From contig JBBRBX010000011.1 in assembly GCA_038205395.1 (NCBI GenBank), forward strand, positions 1 to 64,000: 64,000 nucleotides of DNA, read 5' to 3'. Origin of the DNA: Fredericiella sp038205395 (GTDB lineage Bacteria; Chloroflexota; Anaerolineae; Caldilineales; Caldilineaceae). The notes under the pieces are model-generated. The model worked only from the letters and a program-made list of their open reading frames with translations. It made no database searches and had not been told where the DNA came from. The number at the start of each line of letters is the position of its first letter. Within the stretch, counting starts at the first letter, position 1. The position numbers were made by a program, and so were the translations under genes. Below are positions 26,141 through 35,100 of the stretch, one piece after another.

Positions 26141-26415
26141 TAAATCACCTCTTCTTTTCCCTTCGTGACTTTATCATAACAGACTTTCACCGCCTGCGCA
26201 TCCATCTTGGTATGCAGCCGGCGCACAAGGCGGGATAGAAGTGCTCAGCCGGGAGCGGCTACCTATGGCCGCATATCGACTCTGCTTCTGAATCCTGATC
26301 TATGGCATCCAAAGCATATGAACGCTACGCTGCGCAGGCAGGAAATCGATCTTATCAACAGGCTGGATGGAATCCGCTGGAATCCGGCAGCAGCAAAGGA
26401 TGGAAAGGAAGCAAA

Positions 26416-27252
26416 ATGTTAAGAAGATCACGTGGCGGATGCGGTGCAAGTGCAGGAAGGATATTGATCGCTGTCGTCTTAGTAGGCGTCGCACTCTTCT
26501 CCTACTTTGGATCGCGTGTGTATAATCCAGTGACGGACGAGACACAGCACATCAACATCAGCGCCAAGCAAGAAGTCGCCCTCGGTTTACAGGCGGCGCC
26601 GCAAATGGAAGCGGAATTTGGCGGCCAGTCCCAGGATATGCGCGCACAGGGTCTGGTCGACCAGGTCTGTACGAAAATTGTGCAGTCCAGCGATGCGGGC
26701 AAGACGGATTATCCGTTTGCTTGCCACTTGTTAGCTGACCCCTCCACAGTCAATGCATTCGCCCTGCCTGGGGGCCAGGTGTATATCACTACCGCACTTT
26801 TCAACCGTCTGCAGACGGAGGGGCAGTTGGCGGGCGTGCTCGGCCACGAAATGGGGCATGTAGTCGCGCGTCATGGCGCAGAACACATCGCGAAAACACA
26901 ACTGACACAGGATTTGACGGGAGCAGTCGTCGTCGCCTCCTATGATCCTTCCAACCCTAATTCCGCCTACGCTGCCCAGATCGCCGCTCTCGTCGGCCAA
27001 CTCGTCAACTTGAAGTACGGGCGCAGTGATGAACTGGAATCCGATCAGCTTGGGGTGCGCTTTATGGCGGAAGCAGGCTACGACCCACGCGCCATGATAA
27101 CAGTTATGCAGATCCTGGCGGAATCGAGCAGTGGCGGCAACCCGCCGGAATTTTTCAGCACCCATCCGAATCCGGATAACCGCATTGAGCACATCCAGCA
27201 AGCTATCGCCACCCAATATCCCGACGGCGTGCCTGCCGGCCTGCAAGAGTGA
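26416..27252 (+). CDS. M48-family metalloprotease, membrane anchored
   Basis: 278 residues from ATG 26416, which has AAGGAAG at good spacing; an in-frame ATG at 26302 would add 38 hydrophilic residues. One membrane helix (about 16-32) is followed by the peptidase domain with HEMGH (His144, Glu145, His148) and the third ligand in ELESDQLGVRFM. The C-terminal FFSTHPNPDNRIEHI is typical of BepA/LoiP-like M48C proteases that act on damaged envelope proteins. Monocistronic. Confidence 0.92.
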   Translation: MLRRSRGGCGASAGRILIAVVLVGVALFSYFGSRVYNPVTDETQHINISAKQEVALGLQAAPQMEAEFGGQSQDMRAQGLVDQVCTKIVQSSDAGKTDYPFACHLLADPSTVNAFALPGGQVYITTALFNRLQTEGQLAGVLGHEMGHVVARHGAEHIAKTQLTQDLTGAVVVASYDPSNPNSAYAAQIAALVGQLVNLKYGRSDELESDQLGVRFMAEAGYDPRAMITVMQILAESSSGGNPPEFFSTHPNPDNRIEHIQQAIATQYPDGVPAGLQE

Positions 27253-27466
27253 GATCTATCCGCACCTATGAGCGGCGAACAGCTATGCCAGCAGTTCTAT
27301 CTCGTCTGTATATCTAGACGGCTTATGCAGCAGATGGTGAATCGCTATACTCTCTTCAGGAGTAAATCAGGCCCTGTGGTAGACACCAGTTTGCAGAAGG
27401 TGTCGGAACATTACCCAGAAGAGAGCTAAGAAGAGACATTTCTAACAGCAGAAGGAGAGACAGAGT

Positions 27467-27634
27467 ATGTTAAAATGGGCAGCTATATTTCTAGTGATTG
27501 CGTTGGTGGCTGGTTTGCTGGGTTTTGCCGGCGTGGCCGGTGCAGCAAGCAACATTGCTTGGATTATTTTCGTTGTGTTCTTGATCCTGTTCGTGGTGTC
27601 GTTGTTCATGAACGGTCGTTCGCCGGCGGCGTAG
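27467..27634 (+). CDS. DUF1328/YtjA-family small membrane protein
   Basis: 55 residues with two hydrophobic helices: MLKWAAIFLVIALVAGLLGF, then GVAGAASNIAWIIFVVFLILFVVSLF. This is the pattern of the UPF0391 (YtjA) family, of unknown function and common in stress regulons. AAGGAGAGA precedes the ATG. A canonical terminator at 27694-27740 follows, so it forms its own transcript with the 3' noncoding tail. Confidence 0.85.
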   Translation: MLKWAAIFLVIALVAGLLGFAGVAGAASNIAWIIFVVFLILFVVSLFMNGRSPAA

Positions 27635-27693
27635 CCTGCAAAAACGCACCTGTATTTGTCGTCAGCCCCATACCGCCATGTGGCATGGGGGGG

Positions 27694-27740
27694 GTGGGGA
27701 CAGCCGGCTGCCTTGCAGTTCAGGCTGTCCCCACTTTTTT
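27694..27740 (+). terminator. Rho-independent terminator after DUF1328 gene
   Basis: GTGGGGACAGCC (27694-27705) pairs perfectly with GGCTGTCCCCAC (27723-27734) and is followed by six T residues. The glycosylase gene begins 20 bp later. Confidence 0.9.
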
Positions 27741-27759
27741 GCTTAGAAAGCCGATCTAA

Positions 27760-28371
27760 ATGCAATCAAGTCGTCAATCCCAATTACAAGCCATTGCTGA
27801 TTCCCTGCGGCAGCTTTCTGATTCCCCTCTTTATGCTTATCGCGTTGAGCACAATTATGCGCCGGTCGCCGGGGAAGGGGACGCGCATGCTTCCATCATG
27901 TTGATCGGCGAAGCGCCAGGCGAATGGGAAGCCAAAAGTGGACGTCCCTTTGTGGGGGCATCCGGCCGCCTGCTTGATTCTCTATTGCAGTCCATTGGGT
28001 TCCAACGCAGCGACGTCTTTATTACAAACGTTGTGAAAGATCGCCCGCCGGAGAATCGAGCGCCTACAACAGCCGAGATTCAGTTTTATGCCCCCTTTTT
28101 GCGCCAACAAATTGTTGTGATCCAGCCGCGCATTTTTGCCACGCTGGGGCGTTTCGCAATGGAGTTTCTTTTCGGCTTCTTTGGCCTGCCGGTCAAAGGT
28201 CAGAAAATCAGCAAACTGCATGGAACGCATCTTGAAGCCGAGGCGAGCTATGGAAAGGTAACGATTGTGCCGCTGTATCATCCTGCCGTCGCACTCTACA
28301 ATACGGCGCAGCGGGAGACGCTGGAGACGGATTTTCGGCTGTTAAAGCAGGTTATGGAAGAAGTGGGCTGA
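27760..28371 (+). CDS. Family 4-like uracil-DNA glycosylase without Fe-S cysteines
   Basis: 203 residues with the family-4 core: GEAPGE (50-55), GRPFVGASGRLLD, ITNVVK-RPPENR (88-100), and the motif-2 YHPA with His174. Family 4 enzymes remove uracil from DNA and normally carry a [4Fe-4S] cluster held by four cysteines: two N-terminal, one in NVVKCRPP and one in the following helix. Here the third position is Asp94, the fourth is in FYAPF, the N-terminal pair is replaced by the SDSPLY region, and the whole protein contains no cysteine. The fold call is secure; activity without the cluster is untested. Confidence 0.85.
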   Translation: MQSSRQSQLQAIADSLRQLSDSPLYAYRVEHNYAPVAGEGDAHASIMLIGEAPGEWEAKSGRPFVGASGRLLDSLLQSIGFQRSDVFITNVVKDRPPENRAPTTAEIQFYAPFLRQQIVVIQPRIFATLGRFAMEFLFGFFGLPVKGQKISKLHGTHLEAEASYGKVTIVPLYHPAVALYNTAQRETLETDFRLLKQVMEEVG

Positions 28372-28434
28372 ACACCCCTGCATTTGGCAGAGGAATTTAA
28401 GGCAGGCCGCTTCCAAGAGGCAATTGTGCAAAAC

Positions 28435-28471
28435 GAACGGCACCCTTCGTCTATACGAAGTGGCGCCGTTC
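28435..28471. terminator. Hairpin between convergent glycosylase and SDR genes
   Basis: GAACGGCACCCTTCGT and ACGAAGTGGCGCCGTTC form an imperfect ~15-bp stem with a CTAT loop in the gap between two convergent genes. It has no strong T-run, so it probably serves both directions. Confidence 0.6.
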
Positions 28472-28523
28472 TTGCTAGTCGGTTGGCTTGAAAGCGCAGC
28501 AGTTGGCTGCGTCGAGGGGCAAA

Positions 28524-29306
28524 TCAGCCTTTCAGCAGCGACTCCGCCCCGTCTATCCAGATCTCAGTGCCGGTGATATGGCTGGAAGCGTCAGAGGCCA
28601 GGAAGAGCACCAGGTCGGCTACCTGTTCGGCTCGTCCAGGGGCGCCCCCAGTCAGCGGCTGATTGCTTTCCGGAAATTCCACAGGTATCTGCACCTTATC
28701 CAGATCGCGCTGCTCCGTATTTTCATCAATTTCGGTTTCGATAGCGCCTGGGCAGATGACATTAACCCGCACTTTCGACGGAGCCAACTCCAACGCCAGC
28801 ATTTTTGTCATCGCCACCTGGCCGGCTTTGGAAGTGGAGTAGGCGGTGGCGCCGGTGTTGCTGAAGATGCGTGTACCGTTGACGGAAGCCGTCACAATCA
28901 CGGCGCCGCCCTGCCGCTTGAGCAGCGGCACAGCATATTTGATTGTATAGAATGTACCGTTGAGATTAATGGCGATTGTTTTGCCCCACTCATCCGGGGA
29001 CAGTTCCTCGATCGGCGCCCACACACCGTTAATTCCGGCATTGGCGAAAACGATATCCAGCCGCCCCCACTCCTGCTCAACCTTGCGGTAGGCTGACTGC
29101 ATGGCTGTAGCGTCACTGATGTCCGCTACAAGCGAAATAGCCTTGCCGTCTTTGCCATTGATATCCGCTTCCACTTCACGCAGTTCTTCTTGCGTGCGGC
29201 CCAAAAGGGCAACCGCAGCACCAGCGGCGGCAAGCTTTTTGGCGGCAGCCGCACCAATGCCGGAGCCGGCGCCGGTTACCAGCGCTACTTTTCCTTGCAA
29301 CTGCAT
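28524..29306 (-). CDS. SDR family oxidoreductase (FabG-like)
   Basis: 260 residues. TGAGSGIG at 11-18, NAGINGVW, catalytic Ser in VTASVNGT and the YSTSK pair, and the C-terminal ASSHITGTEIWIDGA segment mark a classical SDR. AAGGAG sits nine bases before ATG 29306; the longer upstream frame reads through the intergenic region and is not coding. Substrate unknown. Gap of 46 bp to the F420-type oxidoreductase gene upstream, so the two may be cotranscribed. Confidence 0.9.
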   Translation of the reverse strand: MQLQGKVALVTGAGSGIGAAAAKKLAAAGAAVALLGRTQEELREVEADINGKDGKAISLVADISDATAMQSAYRKVEQEWGRLDIVFANAGINGVWAPIEELSPDEWGKTIAINLNGTFYTIKYAVPLLKRQGGAVIVTASVNGTRIFSNTGATAYSTSKAGQVAMTKMLALELAPSKVRVNVICPGAIETEIDENTEQRDLDKVQIPVEFPESNQPLTGGAPGRAEQVADLVLFLASDASSHITGTEIWIDGAESLLKG

Positions 29307-29352
29307 GTACCTTATCTCCTTGTCTTTTCCCGTAGTCTTTCCTCGTATTCTT

Positions 29353-30309
29353 TTATTGTACGTTCGGCAGCACTTCGCGCTCATAGAAGCGGATAAAGCC
29401 TTCTTGATCCGGGCCGATTTGGTGCAAATAGATATGATCAAAGCCTGCATCCACATATTTTTGGATAGCGGCAATGTGTACATCCGGGTCGGGGCCGCAG
29501 GCAATATGCTTGGTCGCCATCTCCTCATTCACCATCTTGACGGCTTGTTCAAAATGGGTGACGGTGCGAAGTTCGGCGCTCAGTTCGCCGGTAAGCCCGC
29601 TGTTGGGCCAGATTTTGTGCACCGTGCGTTTGGCTTCTTCCTCGCTCGGCCCCCAACAGACTGTAACCTGGCCGATGTGCGGCTTGCCGGCTCCGCCGTT
29701 ACTGTCAAACTCTGCAACGACTTCCTTGTCCGGCCCCGTCGCAATCAACCCGTCGCCGATTTGGCCGGCAGTCTGGGCGGTGATCGGCCCGCTTGCGCCG
29801 ACCATCAACTGCGGCGGCGCCTCCGGCAGCGTGAAAAGTTTAGCATCCTCTACGGTAAAGAAACGGCCCCAATAGCTGACAGTCTCACCCGTCCAGAGCT
29901 TGCGTATAATGGCGACGGACTCGGCAAGCATCGCCAGCCGCACATCATGCGGAGGCCACCGCTGCCCGACAACATGCTCGTTTAAATTCTCGCCTGTACC
30001 TACACCCAGAAAAAAGCGATTGGGCAGCATCACGGCGCTGGTGGCGGCAGCTTGCGCCACAATGGCCGGATGAATACGGATGATCGGGGCAGTAACACCT
30101 GTGCCGATCACCAGGCGCTTGGTGGCTTGCGCCAGCGCACCAATCACGCTCCAGACAAATGGGCTTTGCCCTTGCGCACTGATCCAAGGATGATAGTGGT
30201 CCGAGATCATGGCAAACCCAAAGCCTGCCGCCTCCGCCAACTGGGAATGGCGCACGATATCCAGCGGATTATGCTCTTCACTCGAAATAGCGTAGCCAAA
30301 TTCTGTCAT
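29353..30309 (-). CDS. F420-type LLM class flavin-dependent oxidoreductase
   Basis: 318 residues of the luciferase-like monooxygenase family. Marks are ISDHYHPW near the N-terminus (the His/Trp region that in F420-dependent glucose-6-phosphate dehydrogenases contacts F420 and substrate), GTGVTAPIIRIHPAIVAQAAAT, and GVGTGENLNEHVVG. This resembles the FGD-like subgroup of actinobacteria and Chloroflexota. Hydride transfer with F420 is likely; the substrate is unknown. AAAAGGA precedes ATG 30309. Confidence 0.88.
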   Translation of the reverse strand: MTEFGYAISSEEHNPLDIVRHSQLAEAAGFGFAMISDHYHPWISAQGQSPFVWSVIGALAQATKRLVIGTGVTAPIIRIHPAIVAQAAATSAVMLPNRFFLGVGTGENLNEHVVGQRWPPHDVRLAMLAESVAIIRKLWTGETVSYWGRFFTVEDAKLFTLPEAPPQLMVGASGPITAQTAGQIGDGLIATGPDKEVVAEFDSNGGAGKPHIGQVTVCWGPSEEEAKRTVHKIWPNSGLTGELSAELRTVTHFEQAVKMVNEEMATKHIACGPDPDVHIAAIQKYVDAGFDHIYLHQIGPDQEGFIRFYEREVLPNVQ

Positions 30310-30344
30310 TAGGTTTTCCTTTTGAAGTTGATCTTTCCCACTCG

Positions 30345-30448
30345 CATGAATCGTCCCGCAAGCGTCCGCTTTCATCGCGATATGCCATCAGCAGCACGCT
30401 CATTACAATCCCACCCATTTCATCAGCAGGCTTGCGGGACGATTCATG
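30345..30448. repeat. Perfect 19-bp inverted repeat with 66-bp centre
   Basis: CATGAATCGTCCCGCAAGC at 30345-30363 and its exact complement at 30430-30448. The 66 bp between them show no gene or T-run. It lies upstream of the F420-type oxidoreductase gene. It could be the ends of a tiny MITE-like element or a long regulatory hairpin; no transposase is nearby. Confidence 0.8.
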
Positions 30449-30573
30449 GTATGTGAACCACTGGGGGTATGGCAGTTGCGCACAGCATAGCAGGCGCTGG
30501 TGGAGAAACCTACGCACCAGGTGAGGCAGGATAGGTATACAAAAAGGTATAACTTCAAGAAAGCGACGAATGA

Positions 30574-30984
30574 TCAGGCGTGCGTTTCGTCGCCGCCTGC
30601 GTGTGCGCTTATATACGTATGGCCTTCAGCCACTTGGCGTAGGGCTTGCAGAAACGCCAGCGCATCGCCCTTCATCACATAGCCGCGCGCGCCCAGTTGC
30701 AGCACACGCTTGGCATAGACCATCTCATCGTGACCTGACACTACAAGAACAGCGAGATCAGGCAGTTCCGCGTGCAGGCGGCGCAGCAAATCCACACCAT
30801 CCACCGAACCTTGCAGCGAGATGTCCAGCACGACAATGTCCGGCTTGCAGTCGGCCACCAGGCGCAGCGCCTCATCCGCAGTGGCTGTCTCACCACACAC
30901 CTGCATATCCGCTTCGCGTTGGATGAGGAGTGTGTAGCCCTGGCGGACGGCCACATGGTCATCGATAATAAAAATAGAATACAT
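30574..30984 (-). CDS. Stand-alone receiver-domain response regulator
   Basis: 136 residues consisting of one receiver domain only: FIIDDH, phospho-acceptor Asp54 (VVLDISLQG), a Ser/Thr-type switch residue and Lys in GYVMKGD. The NarL-type DNA-binding half found in its closest relatives is absent, and the protein ends with a short hydrophilic tail. Last gene of the eight-gene train and 22 bp after the hybrid kinase, its likely partner. Such single domains act as phosphate carriers or by protein contact. Confidence 0.88.
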   Translation of the reverse strand: MYSIFIIDDHVAVRQGYTLLIQREADMQVCGETATADEALRLVADCKPDIVVLDISLQGSVDGVDLLRRLHAELPDLAVLVVSGHDEMVYAKRVLQLGARGYVMKGDALAFLQALRQVAEGHTYISAHAGGDETHA

Positions 30985-31006
30985 GCCGCCGAAATCTCGC
31001 TTCTGT

Positions 31007-32077
31007 CTACACCAATAAAATCGGCTCGCGCGGCACAAACACAGTTGCCCGCACCCCAGCACCAGGTTGGGACTCTATCTTTAGCAGACCCCCAAACAAT
31101 GCCAGCCGCTCGCGCACGCTGTACAAGCCAAAGCCGCTGCCTGCTGCACCGCTGCCGGATGCGCCGTCCGCGGACGCAATCCCCCGACCACAGTCAGCAA
31201 CACAAATCACCAGATTCTCACCATCATCTTGCAGCGAGAGCGTTGCTTGGGAGACGCCGGCATGTTTTACAACATTGAACAAGAGTTCGCGCACAAGCTG
31301 AAACAACAACATGCGCAGATCGTCATTAGGCCCTTTATAATCGGCGCTGACTTCCAGTGTGACGTTGAGATGATACTGCTCAGCCATGTGGCTCACCAGC
31401 CACTGCAGCGCCGTCGCCAGCCCCTCATTTTGGAGCACCGGCGGGCTTAGCTCAACTGTCAACGTGCGCGTGGTCAAAATGGCCTCATTCACCAGCGACT
31501 GCAGTGCAGCCAAGTGTTCGCGCACTCGCTCATCGTCGGGCACATCCAAGCTAATCAACTGCGAGCGCATCTGGATGCCGTATAGAATTTGCTGCACATG
31601 GTCATGCAGGATCTGGGAGACTCGCCGCCGCTCGCGCTGCTCAGCCAGAGCCAGAGCCGACGCCAGCTTGCGGAGCTGACGGTTCTTCTCGTCCACGTCG
31701 CGCAGCAAGGCAACCTTTTCGATTGCGCTCGTAATGGCGTGCAGCAGGCTGATCTGTGTCAGGCTGTTCTTGACGAGATAGTTCTGCGCCCCCTGCTGCA
31801 TTGCCTGGACAATCACTTCCGGACTTTCTTCGCCAGTCAAAATAATCACCGGCAGCGAGGCGCGCGTAAAATGGGGCAGCAAAGCCAGCCCGTCAGCGTG
31901 GGGCAGCCGATAATCAAGCAGCACACAGTCAGGACGATGAAGCGCTAGTGCCGCCAAAGCCTCTTCGGCAGTTGCAGCTTCGCGCACTGCATGATTGCTG
32001 TCCAACAGGCGGCAGACCAGCTCTCTATCCACTTCGTCATCATCTATCAGCAGCAGTTCAATTTGCGACTCAGCCAT
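31007..32077 (-). CDS. Hybrid: N-terminal receiver fused to HisKA_3 kinase
   Basis: About 356 residues. Residues 1-120 are an intact receiver (LIDDDEVD, Asp55 in LLDYRLPH, Lys in YLVKNS). A short coiled coil leads to a HisKA_3 domain with His158 (RRVSQILHDHVQQIL) and an HATPase domain with ELLFNVVKHAG, VADCGRGI and GSGFGLYSVRERL. The order receiver-then-kinase is the reverse of most hybrids and suggests the kinase is controlled by phosphorylation from another protein, perhaps the large kinase gene just upstream. Start 32077 is preferred; ATG 32107 is possible. Confidence 0.88.
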   Translation of the reverse strand: MAESQIELLLIDDDEVDRELVCRLLDSNHAVREAATAEEALAALALHRPDCVLLDYRLPHADGLALLPHFTRASLPVIILTGEESPEVIVQAMQQGAQNYLVKNSLTQISLLHAITSAIEKVALLRDVDEKNRQLRKLASALALAEQRERRRVSQILHDHVQQILYGIQMRSQLISLDVPDDERVREHLAALQSLVNEAILTTRTLTVELSPPVLQNEGLATALQWLVSHMAEQYHLNVTLEVSADYKGPNDDLRMLLFQLVRELLFNVVKHAGVSQATLSLQDDGENLVICVADCGRGIASADGASGSGAAGSGFGLYSVRERLALFGGLLKIESQPGAGVRATVFVPREPILLV

Positions 32078-32167
32078 CAAGTCATCTCGGTTAGAAAGTA
32101 GAACCATTTCTGCGTCGACCTATCCTTTCTTTTCATCGTGCAGGCAAAATGAAGCTTTGACCGCCGT

Positions 32168-35100
32168 TCACTCTACCACAGCTTGCATCTCCGGCTCATG
32201 TGCAGGCCAGGTGAATTTGAAACAGGCGCCTTCGCCTTCGGTAGAAATCAGCCATACTCGCCCGCCGGCGCTCTCCACCGTTTTTTTGACAATCGCCAAT
32301 CCCATCCCGCTTCCCTCCCGTTGATCACGCGATTGCAAAGTCTGGAACAGATCAAAAATGCGCGCATGGTACTCGGCGGCCACACCTGGGCCATTATCCT
32401 GAATGCAAAATTCAACCAGGCCATCAATCTGCCGCGCCGACACCACAATGGCGCCATTCGGCCGGTCATGATGCTTGAAGGCATTGCCCAGCAAATTGCG
32501 CAGGACTGTCTCCAATGGGACACGCTGCGTGTGCAACACCGGCATTGGCTCCTGCATGATTAGCGTGAAACCCGGCGGTGGCGACAACAGGTCAAAAATT
32601 GCCCGCACCAGTGGCCCGCTCTCTACCTCCTGCGGCACATGTTGCATGCGCCCGGCGCGCGAATAGGCAAGCAAATCATCCAAAAGGCGCTCCATCCGCT
32701 GGACACGCCCGCGCATTTTTTCCAGATGCTGCTGTGATTCCGGCGGCAGCAAGTCATGGGCATCCTGGTACAGCCACAGAGAAAGATTGTCGATGGCGCG
32801 CAGCGGCGCCTTCAAATCATGGGAAGCCACGTAGGCGAAACGGTCCAATTCGTCGTTGCTGCGCTCCAATTCTTGGGTGCGCGCCACCACGCGCTCTTCC
32901 AATGTTTCGTTGAACTGGCGCAACTGCGTCTCAGCCGTGCGGGCGCTGTCATAGAGGTCGACATTATCCACTGCCAGGGCAATACGCTGGGCTAACTCTT
33001 CGATGAAAGCCAGGTCATTCGCCGTAAACGCATTCCAGACATCCGCGCGTGCCAGCGTTATGGAGCCGATGATCTGCCCACGCGCACGCAGCGGCATGAT
33101 GATCAGGGAAGCCAAACCAAGCGGAGCGAGTAAAGAAAACTGAGGATCGTGCTGCAACTGCTGCGCCGTCAACAGCGGGAAAAAGAGGGGGTGACCGGTG
33201 CGGATCACTTCCGGCGTGCCCTGTACTTGTTGTTGACCAAGAGGATAGCACCGCACCAGGTCGTGCAGCAATGCAAGCTTATCCCGATTGCGATGGGCCA
33301 CAGCCACCGGCTCAATGACCTCATCTGCGCCCGCCGCACGGCGCAAATTGATCACACACCAATCGGCCAGATGGGCCGTCAACAGCTCGGCTGCGGCTTG
33401 CAAAGCACGTTCATCCACCAGGGAGGTGAACAAAACACGGCTGGATTCGGCCAACAGCATCAACTGCATCTCCGATGCCTTACGCGCCGAAATATCCTCT
33501 ACGACCGAAATAAAATAGAGAGGCTCACGCGTCTGTACATTCCGTACAAGAGAAACCGTCAGTTGAACCCAAACAGCCGCCTTATCCTTGCGCAGGTACC
33601 GTTTTTCCAGACGATAGCCATCTATTTCGTCCGCAATAGTCTGCTGCACCAGTTGGACATCCGGATGAACATCATCGGGGTGCGTAATGTCTTGGAAAGT
33701 CTTTTGCTGCAGCTCCTCGCGCGTATAGCCGGCGATTTCACACAAACGGTTATTTACACGCAGCCAGCGACCGTCGAGCGCTACATGCGCAATACCGACC
33801 GCCGCCTGCTCAAACGTGGAACGGAAACGCTCTTCCTCTTCACGCAGAGCCTGCTCAATCCGCATACGCTCGCTGATGTCAACAATAATAGTGCCGACAT
33901 ACTGGGGCTTGCCTTCTTGGGCTAAGACCGGATACCAACTGGCGAGGACATGCAGGCCCTCAACACCGGGACGGCCACCCGCAATGCCGCTTAGCTCGCG
34001 GTTGAGAATGGGTTTACCCGTCTCAAGCACCTCGCGCAAGAACGGTACAACTACCGGTGTCAGCCCGGGCGCAACTTCTTCCATTTTGTGATCAAGATGT
34101 GCTTCCACCGGCAGGCCATTCATCTGCGCCAATGCTTCATTGACGCGAATATAGCGCAGGTCCCGATCCATAAAGCTGATGCCGATGGGCGCATTGGCGA
34201 TCAAGGCTTCCATCTGCGCCAGCAGTTCGGCCTGCTGCTGTTCGGCCACGCGCGCCTCTTCATACAGCCGCGCATTGTCCACCGCGACTGCCGCTCGACC
34301 AGCCAGCTCTTCCGCAAAAACGACATCAGCCGCCGCATAATGCCGGTCGGATTCGGACCATACAAGGGTTAAAGCGCCTATAATCGCACCGCGTGCGCGC
34401 AGAGGGACAATGATCACGGAACGCATGGCGATCATTTGCAGAATCGCCAGTTGCTCCTCATCCAATTCCTGCTGGTTGATCAATTCGGTCGAGACATCAG
34501 GATAAAATTCCGGCTCGCCGCTTTTGATGACTTTGGCCAGCCCCTGTTCGTCCGCCAGCGAAGGCGGGAAGCGGCGGCGCAAATCCTGCGCCCAACGCAC
34601 CTTGGCAGGATCGATATGCGCCACGGCAACAAGTTCAACCGCGCCGTCTGCTCGCAGCAGGTCAACAGCGCACCAATCGGCAATGCGCGGCACGGCCAGG
34701 TCGGCCACACGCTGGATCGTCGTTTTATAGTCGAGAGATGACGACAATGTGAGGCTGGCGTCAGCCAGGAACTGAAGGTATGTCTCCGCCCGCTTGCGCT
34801 GCGCAATATCCACCGATACGCCCAAGACGCCGGCGACGGCGCCGTTTTCATCGTAGATAGGCGCGTCGATCACATCCGCATAAAAGGTGGAACCATCCTT
34901 GCGCTGCAGCAGAAACTCACCTGACCAACTGCTGCCCCCACGCAAGCGCGCCAGAATACCATCCGCTTGGTCGCGCTGTGTGGCCGGCGTCAGCAGTTCG
35001 GCAATTTTCTTGCCCTGAGCCTCTTCCGCCGTCCATCCATAGAGTGTTTCGGCAAAGCGGTTCCAGTACGTGATGCGTTGGTCAAGGCCTACGGCGATCA

